The translations under genes and the position numbers were made by a program. DNA of 64,000 nt from CBDDKZ01 sp965230415 (GTDB lineage: Bacteria > Bacteroidota > Bacteroidia > Cytophagales > JAAEPT01): the NCBI GenBank assembly GCA_965230415.1, contig CBDDKZ010000005.1:1-64000 (forward strand), read 5' to 3'. This document shows positions 32,800-41,984 of the stretch, piece after piece. Below the pieces are notes generated by a model. The model was given only the letters and a program-made list of their open reading frames with translations. It was not told where the DNA came from and ran no database searches. Positions within the stretch are counted from its first letter, which is position 1; every line of letters begins with the position of its first letter.

Positions 32800-34434
32800 T
32801 TATCGGTTTTTCCTTTTACTCTTTCTACCTCTGCGCCTCATCTTTCTAATCTTTTCCCTCGATACCGTTTGCTCTTCGCTCACTTTATCAGATTCACCAG
32901 ATTGTTGCTGACCCTGGGAATCTTCTTCTACCCTCACCTGCAGTATTGATTGCAAATCCGGGCGTTCTTCACCTCGCCACCTGAAGTCTTTCAGGTTTTT
33001 ATCTGGCCCCTGAATTAATTGCGGTGGAATAAACTGTGCGGTGGGTTGATTTAAAAAGGTAATCGAAGAAACATTATTAGCAGTATCAAATCGGACTTTT
33101 ATGTCGCTGCATATCACTTTATTTAAACCAATGAACTTTTCTTCCTCATAAGCAAAGTAGGCACTCTCACCGTTTCCATTTATATCTACTTTATTGATAT
33201 TATTACCCTCAAAAGAAGCTTCCATTTCACGCCCTTTCACCTGATTATATTGATTATCTTCTAATTCCTGTGCTAAAAAGGCATTGTTTATGGCAAACAT
33301 TTTGTCCAGGCTACCCTCTTTCAAAGTAGCGTAAATCGTATCTGCCGATATTTGGTTCTCACTGCTCCACAATACAGGATCTGTGAAAAACCTTACCACA
33401 GAATCCGTTAATTCATACCTCATGGAATCGCAAACTCCCTGCATTTCACTTCTTAGAAATTGCACATGATGATAAGCCAAAATCAGTTTTACTTCTCCGC
33501 TCGTATCTTCTTTCGCTATCAATGTATCGCCCGTGATGTAAATGGTATCTCCACTTAGGTCTTTTTGTAACAGCGCTTTCCCATAGACCTGAGATTCTCC
33601 TTGACTTCCGTCTCTATAGCCATAATCGCCCTGTATAGTCAAACTATCCTTAAAAGACTCAATCAACACATCCCCGAAAGCCTTTCCAATATCATTTACA
33701 TTATCGTAATAAAGGCTATCACCCGAAATTCGTTCATCCTTGGTCTGCACATAGGCGTTCTGTGAAAAATTTCCGGCATCTATTCTGGTGTTATACTTTC
33801 CTTTCTCGGCGTATAATTTTTTAGTGGCCGAAGTAATGTTAGTCGGGCCATAAAAGTGTGCTTCTTTGGAACCTGAAAAATAGTTTAATGTATCTGTTTC
33901 TAATGTGTAATCCTTATTTTTTAATATTACGGTGTCTTTGAAGGAGTACATTTTACTCACCAGATTGAAACCACCTATGTAACTTGTGAGGGTCGTACCC
34001 TCATCCACAATTTTACCAAAAGTATAATAGCTGGCATACTCAACCTCCATATCATAATGCAACTGTTCTGTCGTCAACCTTCTTTTGCCTTCATGTAGAC
34101 GTACATTCCCGGTAACAACAGCTTTCTTTTCATCACCATTGTATTTCAAACGATCCCCATAGAGACGTATCGAATCACCTTTTACAATTCGTACATGACC
34201 AAAAGCATCGATAAGGTTTTTGTTCAGGTATTGGTAGGCAGAATCGCAGTACATAGTAGTTTCACCATGTTTGAAACGTACATTACCTATTAATTTATTT
34301 ACTTTCTGATTGTGTACCGTCGCTCCTTTAAGGCGGTTAGCACCCAAAAACTCAATTCTTTCTTTTTTTTGAGAAAACCCCGGAAGGTTTATTAAAAAAA
34401 ATGATAAGAAAAGCGCGTACTTAATATATTTCAA
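32800..34434 (-). CDS. OstA-like protein (LptA/LptD-N family)
   Basis: 544 aa, signal peptide MKYIKYALFLSFFLINLPGFS. The body is a long run of OstA-type beta-jellyroll repeats (IEFLGANRLKGATV..., VRFKHGETTMYCDSAYQYLNKNLIDAFGHVRIVKGDSIRLYGDRLKYNGDEKKAVVTGNVRLHEGKRRLTTE), which in LptA/LptD bind lipopolysaccharide during transport to the outer membrane. The C-terminus is a basic tail (REKIRKMRRRGRKSKRKNR). The gene sits next to bamD in many Bacteroidota, as here (about 130 bp apart, same direction). TAAATTTG at 34460-34467 (minus strand) may be its -7 element. The exact Lpt role is an inference. Confidence 0.85.
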   Translation of the reverse strand: MKYIKYALFLSFFLINLPGFSQKKERIEFLGANRLKGATVHNQKVNKLIGNVRFKHGETTMYCDSAYQYLNKNLIDAFGHVRIVKGDSIRLYGDRLKYNGDEKKAVVTGNVRLHEGKRRLTTEQLHYDMEVEYASYYTFGKIVDEGTTLTSYIGGFNLVSKMYSFKDTVILKNKDYTLETDTLNYFSGSKEAHFYGPTNITSATKKLYAEKGKYNTRIDAGNFSQNAYVQTKDERISGDSLYYDNVNDIGKAFGDVLIESFKDSLTIQGDYGYRDGSQGESQVYGKALLQKDLSGDTIYITGDTLIAKEDTSGEVKLILAYHHVQFLRSEMQGVCDSMRYELTDSVVRFFTDPVLWSSENQISADTIYATLKEGSLDKMFAINNAFLAQELEDNQYNQVKGREMEASFEGNNINKVDINGNGESAYFAYEEEKFIGLNKVICSDIKVRFDTANNVSSITFLNQPTAQFIPPQLIQGPDKNLKDFRWRGEERPDLQSILQVRVEEDSQGQQQSGESDKVSEEQTVSREKIRKMRRRGRKSKRKNR

Positions 34435-34459
34435 AGAGACCTTTACTTTTATAATCGTA

Positions 34460-34467
34460 CAAATTTA
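34460..34467 (-). promoter_or_regulatory. -7 element TAAATTTG upstream of the OstA-like gene
   Basis: Read leftwards this octamer fits TAnnTTTG and lies 25 bp before the ATG. No TTG at the expected distance was found, so it is a partial promoter match. Confidence 0.35.
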
Positions 34468-34598
34468 TGAATTCCGCTCAAACCGCACACTTTTTTTTAG
34501 CTCTTCCTGTTTTCGAAGGATTATTGCAGCTATTTATTATCCAACGTTCATTTTTTTATTCCATTTGATCTGTTAAACGATTTTTATAATTTCAACAC

Positions 34599-35924
34599 GT
34601 GTTAGAGAAATTCAAAGAGCAAATACATAAATATGACCTGACTACCAAGTCGATCATTATCGCAACAAGTGGTGGTGTTGATAGTATTGTACTATGCCAC
34701 CTGGCACATAAATGCAGGCTGGACTTTGCCATTGCTCATTGTAATTTTCACTTAAGAGGTGATGAATCAGACTCAGATGAACAACTCGTTAAGGAATTGG
34801 CGCAAAAGTTGGATGTTGATTACTTTCACAAAGATTTTCATACTAAGCAATTACTAAGCGGAAGCAGGGAATCCTTACAAATGCTGGCACGTCGCCTTCG
34901 TTATGAATGGTTTGAAGAACTGATAGGAGCGTACAAATACACCACTTTGTTTACAGCCCATCACCTGAACGACTCCATTGAAAACTTTTACAGTAATAGT
35001 ATTAGAGGTACCGGGCTGGATGGCCTCACCGGTATTCCTGAAGTGAACAATCATATTGTTCGCCCTTTATTATTTACTTCCAAAAAAGTAATCTATGATT
35101 ATGCCAACAATAATCAATTGAAATGGCGAGAGGACAAATCCAATGAAAGCAATAAATACAAAAGAAACCTGATCAGAAATGAGATTATCCCGTTATTTAG
35201 CAAACTAAACCCTGGATTCGAAGAAACATTTTCTTCTACTTTTTCGAGACTAAAAGACGCCAGATCTATCATTGAGCATACGGTGGATGAATTTGAAAAA
35301 AAGGCTTGTAAAGTAGCTGGTGACAGATTAATTATCGATAAAACGATGCTAAAAAACACACCTGGAAACACGCTAATTTTGTTTCATATACTTAAGCATA
35401 AGGGATTTCAATACAAGATCTGTGATCAAATTGTGCGGTCATTAGATAATACTCCCGGAATTCGATTTAATAGCGAAGCTTTTCAGCTTATAGTTGACCG
35501 GTCCGAATTATTTGTAACGGTACGTCAACAAAAAAAAATCCAACGGGAACTTATTCAATATGGTGAAGAACTATTTCAAAATGGTGTTTTTGAGCTCAGG
35601 TTACAGGTACAGGAGTTCTCTGGCCACATAGACCCTAATCCCTTCATCGCACTCTTGGATTTAGATAGTTTACAATTCCCTTTGGAGGTAAGGCAATGGA
35701 ATCAAGGAGATCAGTTTGTACCATTGGGTATGAAGCACAAAAAGAAGTTAAGTGATTTTTTAATAGACGCAAAAATTCCGGTAAATGAAAAGAACCATAT
35801 TGGAGTTTTGATCAGCAACGACGAAATATGTTGGGTAATAGGCAAACGTCTAAGCGACCATTTCAAAGTGAAAGAAGACACCACTCAGGTTCTGAAAATT
35901 GAATTCAAACAACTATCCAGATAA
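34599..35924 (+). CDS. tilS: tRNA(Ile)-lysidine synthetase
   Basis: 441 aa. PP-loop ATPase motif ATSGGVDSIVLCHLA with SGGVDS at 24-29, then HCNFHLRGDESDSDE, LARRLRYEWF, TAHHLNDSIENFYSNSIRGTGLDGLTGIP, and the RREDKSNESNKYKRNLIRNEIIP region (WREDKSN...). The C-terminal TilS domain is present (VRQWNQGDQFVPLGMKHKKKLSDFLIDAKIP). TilS attaches lysine to C34 of tRNA-Ile(CAU), changing its decoding to AUA. The start is GTG at 34599. Divergent from the OstA-like gene with about 165 bp between. Confidence 0.94.
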   Translation: MLEKFKEQIHKYDLTTKSIIIATSGGVDSIVLCHLAHKCRLDFAIAHCNFHLRGDESDSDEQLVKELAQKLDVDYFHKDFHTKQLLSGSRESLQMLARRLRYEWFEELIGAYKYTTLFTAHHLNDSIENFYSNSIRGTGLDGLTGIPEVNNHIVRPLLFTSKKVIYDYANNNQLKWREDKSNESNKYKRNLIRNEIIPLFSKLNPGFEETFSSTFSRLKDARSIIEHTVDEFEKKACKVAGDRLIIDKTMLKNTPGNTLILFHILKHKGFQYKICDQIVRSLDNTPGIRFNSEAFQLIVDRSELFVTVRQQKKIQRELIQYGEELFQNGVFELRLQVQEFSGHIDPNPFIALLDLDSLQFPLEVRQWNQGDQFVPLGMKHKKKLSDFLIDAKIPVNEKNHIGVLISNDEICWVIGKRLSDHFKVKEDTTQVLKIEFKQLSR

Positions 35925-35964
35925 AAAGAGACAAAATTTCTTTTACGAGTTAATCTTAATACCT

Positions 35965-35972
35965 TATTTTTG
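35965..35972 (+). promoter_or_regulatory. -7 element TATTTTTG upstream of the decarboxylase gene
   Basis: Fits TAnnTTTG and lies 18 bp before the ATG at 35991. The upstream TTG is not clear. Confidence 0.4.
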
Positions 35973-35990
35973 ATGTTCAAATTTGTGTAG

Positions 35991-37394
35991 ATGAAAAACA
36001 CCTATTTTAACTTGGTTGATCAAACCTTTTACTTTCCGCAAGAAGGATTTGATTTACGTGATGACCAACTTACATTTCATGACATTTCTCTTGCTCACTT
36101 AATAGAGAAATACGGCACTCCGTTTCGGTTCATCTACTTACCCAAAATTGGCGCACAAATTAAAAAGGCGCGCAACCTGTTCAACAGGGCCTTAAAGAAA
36201 AACGACTATAAAGGGACGTACAATTATTGTTATTGCACGAAGTGTAATCACTTCTCACATGTAATTAGTGAAGCCCTCAAACACAATGTTCATTTAGAAA
36301 CTTCGTCTTCATTTGACATCGACTTGATCTTGAAGTTATACGAGGAGCATAAAATCACAAAAGACAGAACCATAATATGTAATGGTTACAAAACTTCCGA
36401 ATACCTGCTGCGCATTGTAGCCTTGCAGGAAATGGGTTTTAAAGACATTATTGTGGTTTTAGATAGTAAGCCGGAATTGGACAGATTGTTGTCCATACCT
36501 TCAAAAAGTAAGATCAAAATAGGTCTAAGAATGGCAATCAACGAAGAACCTCAGTCTTCCTATTATACATCGAGATTGGGTATAAGAGAAGAAGAGTTGT
36601 TTGACTTTTTTGACACCGAAATAAAGAATAACGATAAAGTAACACTTAAAATGTTACACTTTTTTGTTGATTCCGGAATCAAAGACAGTTTGTATTACTG
36701 GGGAGAATTTAACAGAGCCCTCAGGCTTTATATAAAACTTAAAAAAGAATGTGATGCGCTGAATGCCTTTAATCTGGGCGGTGGCTTTCCCATAAGAAAT
36801 AACCTCGGCTTCAATTACAATTACGAAACAATAGCTAATGAAATCGTAACGAGTATAAAAGACGCCTGTGTGGCCGATCACATTGATGAACCAGACATTT
36901 ATACGGAGTTTGGTAAATATACCGTTGGCGAAAGCGGAGCAATAATTTTTGAGGTGTTAGAACAAAAGAAGCAAAACGATACCGAAACGTGGTATATCAT
37001 CAATAATAGCCTGATGAATACCATTCCTGATGCCTGGGGACTCCACGAAAAATTCATTTTGCTCCCCATTAATAAATGGAACAACGAATATCACCGTGTC
37101 AATATAGGAGGAATAAGTTGCGACCACTCTGACTACTATAACTCCGAAGATTTGAATCAGGCAATTATGTTACCGAAATACGACAATGAGGACAAACCAC
37201 TTTATTTGGGTTTCTTTCACACAGGTGCCTATCAAGATGCTATTTCAGGATACGGAGGTATTAAACATTGCCTTATCCCTTCACCAAAACACGTAATTAT
37301 TGATCGAGACGAAAAAGGGAACATCATCGACTATGTCTACAGGAACGAACAATCGGCTGAAGAGATGTTTAAATTACTTGGCTACGAAAGGTAA
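35991..37394 (+). CDS. PLP-dependent decarboxylase (arginine decarboxylase-like, Bacteroidota type)
   Basis: 467 aa of the fold-III Orn/DAP/Arg decarboxylase group. N-terminal barrel: LIEKYGTPFRFIYLPKIGAQIKKA, PLP Lys likely in YNYCYCTKCNHFSHVISEAL, HLETSSSFDIDLILKLYE, KIGLRMAI, SRLGI, HFFVDSG, and the Gly-rich phosphate loop NLGGGFPIRNNLGF. C-terminal: EFGKYTVGESGAIIFEVLEQK and FFHTGAYQDAISGYGG (the GAYQ motif). It probably makes agmatine from arginine for polyamine synthesis, as the similar proteins of the phylum are annotated; substrate not provable here. A degenerate ureohydrolase gene lies 10 kb away. Confidence 0.8.
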   Translation: MKNTYFNLVDQTFYFPQEGFDLRDDQLTFHDISLAHLIEKYGTPFRFIYLPKIGAQIKKARNLFNRALKKNDYKGTYNYCYCTKCNHFSHVISEALKHNVHLETSSSFDIDLILKLYEEHKITKDRTIICNGYKTSEYLLRIVALQEMGFKDIIVVLDSKPELDRLLSIPSKSKIKIGLRMAINEEPQSSYYTSRLGIREEELFDFFDTEIKNNDKVTLKMLHFFVDSGIKDSLYYWGEFNRALRLYIKLKKECDALNAFNLGGGFPIRNNLGFNYNYETIANEIVTSIKDACVADHIDEPDIYTEFGKYTVGESGAIIFEVLEQKKQNDTETWYIINNSLMNTIPDAWGLHEKFILLPINKWNNEYHRVNIGGISCDHSDYYNSEDLNQAIMLPKYDNEDKPLYLGFFHTGAYQDAISGYGGIKHCLIPSPKHVIIDRDEKGNIIDYVYRNEQSAEEMFKLLGYER

Positions 37395-37411
37395 TTACCA
37401 ATATTATACTG

Positions 37412-37454
37412 AAAGTATTTCGAAATCAGCGTTAATCTAATTTCGAAATACTTT
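37412..37454. terminator. 15-bp hairpin between convergent genes
   Basis: AAAGTATTTCGAAAT (37412-37426) is the exact complement of 37440-37454, with a 13-base loop. It serves the ends of the decarboxylase gene and of slyD. Confidence 0.7.
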
Positions 37455-37465
37455 GGACATAAAAA

Positions 37466-37978
37466 TTACTGTTGTGCTTCTTCTTCTTCTTCTGCACTTA
37501 CCTGTCCCTGACTAATTTCATCTTGGTTCGCCTCACGAACATTTATAACGGAGCCTGTAAAATGAAGATCAATTCCTGCCATAGGATGGTTTAAATCTAC
37601 GATTACTTTATCTTCTTTCACCTCTTTCACGGTTCCGTTCAAGGGATTACCATCCTGATCCTGAAGAGGAACTACAGAACCTGGCACCAAGAATTCCTCG
37701 GCCAACTTACCGTTAATTTCAAATACTTTTATATCTAAATCGATTACAGCCTCAGGATTGCGTGTACCATAGCCATCTTCCGACTTGATCAGAAATTTAA
37801 AGTCATTGCCAACTTCCAAATCGGCTAATTCTTTTTCGAATAATGGTAGTAAATTACCTGCTCCGAACAAAAAGGTAAAAGGCTGTTCATTTGTTACCAT
37901 TTCCAAAACATCGCCTTCTTCTCCACCATTTTTCAGGGTGTATGAAATTGAAACCACTGTATTCTGTGCAATTTTCAT
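37466..37978 (-). CDS. FKBP-type peptidyl-prolyl isomerase, SlyD-like
   Basis: 170 aa. FKBP core split by an insert-in-flap (IF) domain as in SlyD: MKIAQNTVVSISYTLKNG, FLFGAGNLLPLFEKELADLEVGNDFKFLI, EDGYGTRNPEAVIDL, then the IF segment (VPLQDQDGNPLNGTVKEVKEDKVIVDLNHPMAGIDLHFTGSVI). It speeds cis-trans proline isomerisation and acts as a chaperone. The His/Cys-rich metal tail of enterobacterial SlyD is absent; instead there is an acidic tail (SAEEEEEAQQ). Confidence 0.9.
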   Translation of the reverse strand: MKIAQNTVVSISYTLKNGGEEGDVLEMVTNEQPFTFLFGAGNLLPLFEKELADLEVGNDFKFLIKSEDGYGTRNPEAVIDLDIKVFEINGKLAEEFLVPGSVVPLQDQDGNPLNGTVKEVKEDKVIVDLNHPMAGIDLHFTGSVINVREANQDEISQGQVSAEEEEEAQQ

Positions 37979-38221
37979 TTCTTTACTTCTTAGTTTAACA
38001 ATAAAATATTCCTACTGCACATGTGTATCCACTTCTTCTTATAAGAACCCGAAATCGGCACAGCACGCGCAAGCTAATCATTAAATAAATGACAAACAAC
38101 TTTACCAGTTTTTAAAGAACGGCTTTCATTTTACTGTTTTAACAGTTTTTTAGGATCGGCTTTTGATGGCATTGTTTGAAAAACTCACCTTTTATAAACT
38201 TAAATATTCGGCTTAAATTAT

Positions 38222-38229
38222 TACTTTTG
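38222..38229 (+). promoter_or_regulatory. -7 element TACTTTTG upstream of panB
   Basis: Fits TAnnTTTG, 23 bp before the panB ATG. It would drive panB, rluA-like and the DUF6787 gene as one unit. Confidence 0.4.
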
Positions 38230-38252
38230 CAGCTACTCGAATCTATTAGTGT

Positions 38253-39071
38253 ATGTCACAACACAAAAAGTCCAACAAAAAAGTTACAACACACACCTTA
38301 CAAGAGATGAAAGGTCGCGGCGAAAAAATAGCTATGCTAACCGCTTATGACTATTCAATGGCTAAAATTTTAGACTCCTCGGGAATAGATGTGGTACTGG
38401 TTGGAGACTCGGCGTCTAATGTAATGGCTGGATATGAAACTACGGTTCCAATAACGTTAGATGAGATGATTTATCACGCAAAATCTGTTGTTAGAGGTGT
38501 TGATCGTGCTTTGGTGGTGGTCGATCTACCATTTGGTTCCTACCAGGGTAATTCTTCCGAAGCATTACGTTCTGCTATTAGAATTATGAAAGAAGCCGAA
38601 GCGCATTCTGTAAAACTAGAAGGTGGTGGCGACACCGTAGAAAGTATCAGGAGGATTTTGAGTGCAGGAATTCCTGTTATGGGACATTTAGGATTAACAC
38701 CTCAAAGTATCTATAAATTTGGCACCTATACCGTACGCGCCACAGAAGAAGAGGAAGCTATCAAGCTAATCGAGGACGCCAAACTACTGGAAGAGACGGG
38801 GTGTTTTGCCTTGGTGCTGGAAAAAATCCCCGCCTCACTAGCGGCAAAAGTGTCAAAGGAACTGTCGATACCTGTTATAGGAATTGGTGCCGGAGGTGAA
38901 ATAGACGGCCAGGTGCTGGTATCTCACGATATGTTTGGTATAACTACTGAATTTCAACCACGGTTTCTACGACGATATGCCGACTTAAGTCAGGTCATGA
39001 CTGGTGCTGTAGCCGACTATATCAAAGATGTGAAAGAACAAAACTTTCCAAACGAGCAGGAAAGCTATTAA
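38253..39071 (+). CDS. panB: 3-methyl-2-oxobutanoate hydroxymethyltransferase
   Basis: 272 aa, standard length. Family motifs: MLTAYDYSMAKILDSSGIDVVLVGDSASNVMAGYETTVPITLDEMIYHA, VVDLPFGSYQ, VKLEGG, GHLGLTPQS, FALVLEKIP, IGIGAGGEIDGQVLVSHDMFG. The residues in DSAS and EGG bind Mg and ketoisovalerate. It makes ketopantoate for pantothenate and CoA, linking to coaC and coaB in this window. The TAA overlaps the next ATG by one base (TAATG at 39069-39073), so translation is coupled. Confidence 0.95.
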   Translation: MSQHKKSNKKVTTHTLQEMKGRGEKIAMLTAYDYSMAKILDSSGIDVVLVGDSASNVMAGYETTVPITLDEMIYHAKSVVRGVDRALVVVDLPFGSYQGNSSEALRSAIRIMKEAEAHSVKLEGGGDTVESIRRILSAGIPVMGHLGLTPQSIYKFGTYTVRATEEEEAIKLIEDAKLLEETGCFALVLEKIPASLAAKVSKELSIPVIGIGAGGEIDGQVLVSHDMFGITTEFQPRFLRRYADLSQVMTGAVADYIKDVKEQNFPNEQESY

Positions 39072-39805
39072 TGAAACAACAAATCGAAAAAAGACCATTT
39101 CAAGTAGTTTATGAAGACAATCACCTGATTGTCGTAAATAAAGAAGCCGGAACCCTGGTTCAGGGTGATCGCACAGGAGATGTCCCCCTGCTGGATCTGG
39201 TTAAGCAATACATCAAAGAAAGGTACAATAAACCCGGCAAAGTTTTCTTGGGTGCGGTACATCGACTGGACAGGCCCGTAAGTGGTTTGGTTGTATTTGC
39301 CCGTACCTCTAAGGCACTGGAACGCATGAATAAACTCTTCCGCGATAGAAAGGTTTATAAAACTTATTGGGCTATTACCAAAAAAAGGCCTCGTCAGGAG
39401 TCGGGAAAATTGACACATTGGCTTATAAAGGACGAGCGCAAAAACACCACCACTGCATACGATGAAAATGTACCCGATTCTCAGAAAGCAGAGTTGACCT
39501 ACAAATGCATAGGTAAATTAAATGACCACTGGCTCATAGAAGTGCACCCAATTACAGGACGCCCACATCAAATACGGGTGCAACTGGCACAAATTGGCTG
39601 TCCTATACGTGGAGATTTGCGTTATGGCTTCAAAAAAGCGAATCCGGATGCCAGTATAAATCTTCATGCCAGGAGATTGCGATTTGAACACCCGGTAAAA
39701 AAAGAAGAACTGTTGCTTGTTGCTGGTCTTCCAAACGACCTCTTTTGGGAACAGTTTCTCACCTTAGAAAAGTATAAAGATAAAGACCTAAATCAATTGA
39801 CGTAG
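39071..39805 (+). CDS. RluA-family RNA pseudouridine synthase
   Basis: 244 aa. Catalytic Asp in VHRLDRPVSGLVVFARTS; also DNHLIVVNKEAGTLVQGD, YKTYWAITKK, and GRPHQIRVQLAQIGCPIRGDLRYGF. No S4 domain precedes it, so it is a short RluA/RluC-type member. The RNA target (rRNA or tRNA) cannot be told. It overlaps panB by one base and is followed by a small membrane protein gene after 2 bases, so the three genes form an operon. Confidence 0.92.
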   Translation: MKQQIEKRPFQVVYEDNHLIVVNKEAGTLVQGDRTGDVPLLDLVKQYIKERYNKPGKVFLGAVHRLDRPVSGLVVFARTSKALERMNKLFRDRKVYKTYWAITKKRPRQESGKLTHWLIKDERKNTTTAYDENVPDSQKAELTYKCIGKLNDHWLIEVHPITGRPHQIRVQLAQIGCPIRGDLRYGFKKANPDASINLHARRLRFEHPVKKEELLLVAGLPNDLFWEQFLTLEKYKDKDLNQLT

Positions 39806-39807
39806 TC

Positions 39808-40107
39808 ATGTTAAATAAGCTTAAAAAACGATGGGAACTTGAAACCACATGGGATGTAATCGTGGTTTTATTTGTTTTTTCCATAACAGGAAGCAGTGTG
39901 GTTTTTGTGCGCAAACCTGTTTTTGTGCTTATGGGTATAGATTCAGATACATCTTGGGTGATAAAGGTATTGATGTGGATTGTTGTTGTTTTCCCAACCT
40001 ATCAATTACTTTTCCTATTTTATGGATTCATTTTTGGGCAGTGGAAATTTGCCTGGAAGTTCGAAAAAAAAATGTTACGAAGATTTGGTTTCAAAAACCT
40101 GAAATAG
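39808..40107 (+). CDS. Small membrane protein, DUF6787-like
   Basis: 99 aa with two TM segments (about 18-36 and 50-74), basic ends, and the word FIFGQWKFAWKFEKKMLRRFG after the second helix. It resembles the DUF6787 family of Bacteroidota, which has LKxRW at the start and FGQFxFFxxF at the end. Function unknown. It begins two bases after the pseudouridine synthase stop and is the last gene of that operon. Confidence 0.7.
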   Translation: MLNKLKKRWELETTWDVIVVLFVFSITGSSVVFVRKPVFVLMGIDSDTSWVIKVLMWIVVVFPTYQLLFLFYGFIFGQWKFAWKFEKKMLRRFGFKNLK

Positions 40108-40195
40108 CAGTTATATCTGCTTGATTTTCACTGTGAATAACTTTATTTTTATTGTATAGCATTTTTTTGCAGTTTGTAATTTGAAATTACCAACT

Positions 40196-41881
40196 ATGAA
40201 TGCACAAAGGTTAAGCATATTTTTTTGTGCTATTGTGATAAATAGTCTTATTCTAAAAGGGCAAGACAAATTACCTGTTTTCATTGAGAAATTTGAAAAT
40301 AACGAACAAGCCTGGCCTGTAGGTAAATTAACGGACTATGAAGCTCACCTTTCTTCCAATGGAAACTACATCATTGATCACAAGGACAGTATAGGAGCTA
40401 ACCTAATCTGGAACAAAAACATCCGTTTTAATGAACACAGCGATTACAGCATTTGTGCAGAAATGAAGCAATTAAGTGGTTCGCAAGTTTATGGTTATGG
40501 CATAGTATGGGGTGCTTCAGATGCAAGAAACTTTTACGCTTTTACCATCAGCAGCGATCAGTCTTATAACATCTATAAATTTGAAGATGGAACATTGATT
40601 GATTTAAAAGAGTGGACTTATGATAAGGTAGCTATTAAAATAAAAGGTTATTCAAATAACCTGAAGATAAAGAAAACCAATAATGCCTGGTCTTTTTTCG
40701 TAAATGAACAACTGCTTTTTTCGTGTGAGGCTACACCTCTTTTCGGTTCAAAAACGGGTTTTGTCATCAATTCCGAAATGAAAATAGCTGTTAACTCTCT
40801 TGTCATAAAAGAAGGAAAAAACGCTTCTAATAAAAAACAAACTAAAATCGCCTGGGTAAGTCCTCAAAGTGAATTATCTCAAACAAACATGGGACTTTAC
40901 CAGATCGAAGCAGGGATAAAATGCGCCAGCAAACTCAAAAGCGTAAAACTTTATGTAAACAACTGGCTTATCCATCAGTCTGAAGGTTTGGATATATTAA
41001 GGTCAGGACACGATCAGTTGTTTGATGATATCATATCGGAGATGGTACAACTTCGAGAGGGGATAAATGAACTAAAAATTACAATAGAAGATGTGGTGGG
41101 CACGGAAACAAGTAGCATTAGAGTAGTCAAGTATGTAAACGCTGCCGAAAAGGCGAAACGCAAAGATTATGTGTTATTATTTGCTACTAACGAATACGAC
41201 TATTGGGACCCACTCGCCAACCCCATCAACGATGCGCAGACCATTGCCAACGAGCTAAGCGACAACTACGGTTTTGAAACACAGGTCGTTGAAAACGCTA
41301 CGAGGGAAACGGTATTGAAAACGCTGAAAAGGTATTCCAAAACCCACTACAACAGTGATGATCAATTGCTTATACTTTTTGCAGGTCACGGCAAATACGA
41401 CGAACTCTTTGACGAAGGCTATGTTGTTTGTAAAAATTCACTTCAAAACGATGAAGGAAATGCCTCTATGCTCCCTTATGCTTTGGTGAGACAAATTATA
41501 AACAACATCCCTTCGGAACATATTTTGCTACTGATGGATGTTTGTTTCAGCGGGTCATTTACGGGGCACACGCATCGTGGACAACAAGACGACATTTATA
41601 AGGAACTTACCCGACAGCAGTTTATAGCGCATAAGCTGAGGTACAAATCACGAAAGTTTGTTACCTCGGGAGATGAATATGTTCCCGATGGCACTCCCGG
41701 TAATCATAGTCCCTTTGCGCGAAAAATACTGGAAGCACTGCGCTCTTATGGAGGAGAAGACAGAATTCTTACCTTTTCAGAACTTACACATTCTTTGGAA
41801 CGAGTAAAGCCAATTCCCAGGTACGGAGAATTCGGAGATAGCCAGCCCGGCAGCGAATTCCTGTTCATATCAACCAAATAA
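40196..41881 (+). CDS. Secreted caspase-like (C14) protease with N-terminal lectin-like domain
   Basis: 561 aa with a signal peptide (MNAQRLSIFFCAIVINSLILKG). Residues about 20-205 form a beta-rich laminin-G/DUF1080-like domain (VYGYGIVWGASDARNFYAFTISSDQSYNIYKF). An Ig-like segment follows (about 215-320), then a caspase-type p20/p10 domain (about 325-550): YVLLFATNEYDYWDPLANPINDAQTIANEL, catalytic His398 in FAGHG, catalytic Cys450 in MDVCFSGSF, and VTSGDEYVPDG. The dyad and substrate-side residues are intact, so it is likely an active Lys/Arg- or Asp-type cysteine protease outside the cytoplasm. The start at 40196 gives the signal peptide. Target unknown. Confidence 0.88.
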   Translation: MNAQRLSIFFCAIVINSLILKGQDKLPVFIEKFENNEQAWPVGKLTDYEAHLSSNGNYIIDHKDSIGANLIWNKNIRFNEHSDYSICAEMKQLSGSQVYGYGIVWGASDARNFYAFTISSDQSYNIYKFEDGTLIDLKEWTYDKVAIKIKGYSNNLKIKKTNNAWSFFVNEQLLFSCEATPLFGSKTGFVINSEMKIAVNSLVIKEGKNASNKKQTKIAWVSPQSELSQTNMGLYQIEAGIKCASKLKSVKLYVNNWLIHQSEGLDILRSGHDQLFDDIISEMVQLREGINELKITIEDVVGTETSSIRVVKYVNAAEKAKRKDYVLLFATNEYDYWDPLANPINDAQTIANELSDNYGFETQVVENATRETVLKTLKRYSKTHYNSDDQLLILFAGHGKYDELFDEGYVVCKNSLQNDEGNASMLPYALVRQIINNIPSEHILLLMDVCFSGSFTGHTHRGQQDDIYKELTRQQFIAHKLRYKSRKFVTSGDEYVPDGTPGNHSPFARKILEALRSYGGEDRILTFSELTHSLERVKPIPRYGEFGDSQPGSEFLFISTK

Positions 41882-41984
41882 TTAGGTCAAAACTGAACCT
41901 CTTTCCTATTATTTATTGTTCTATTAACAAACACTTTCCATTCAGTTAAAGGATATAGATTCTTTTTGAAAGAAAACGAGAACA

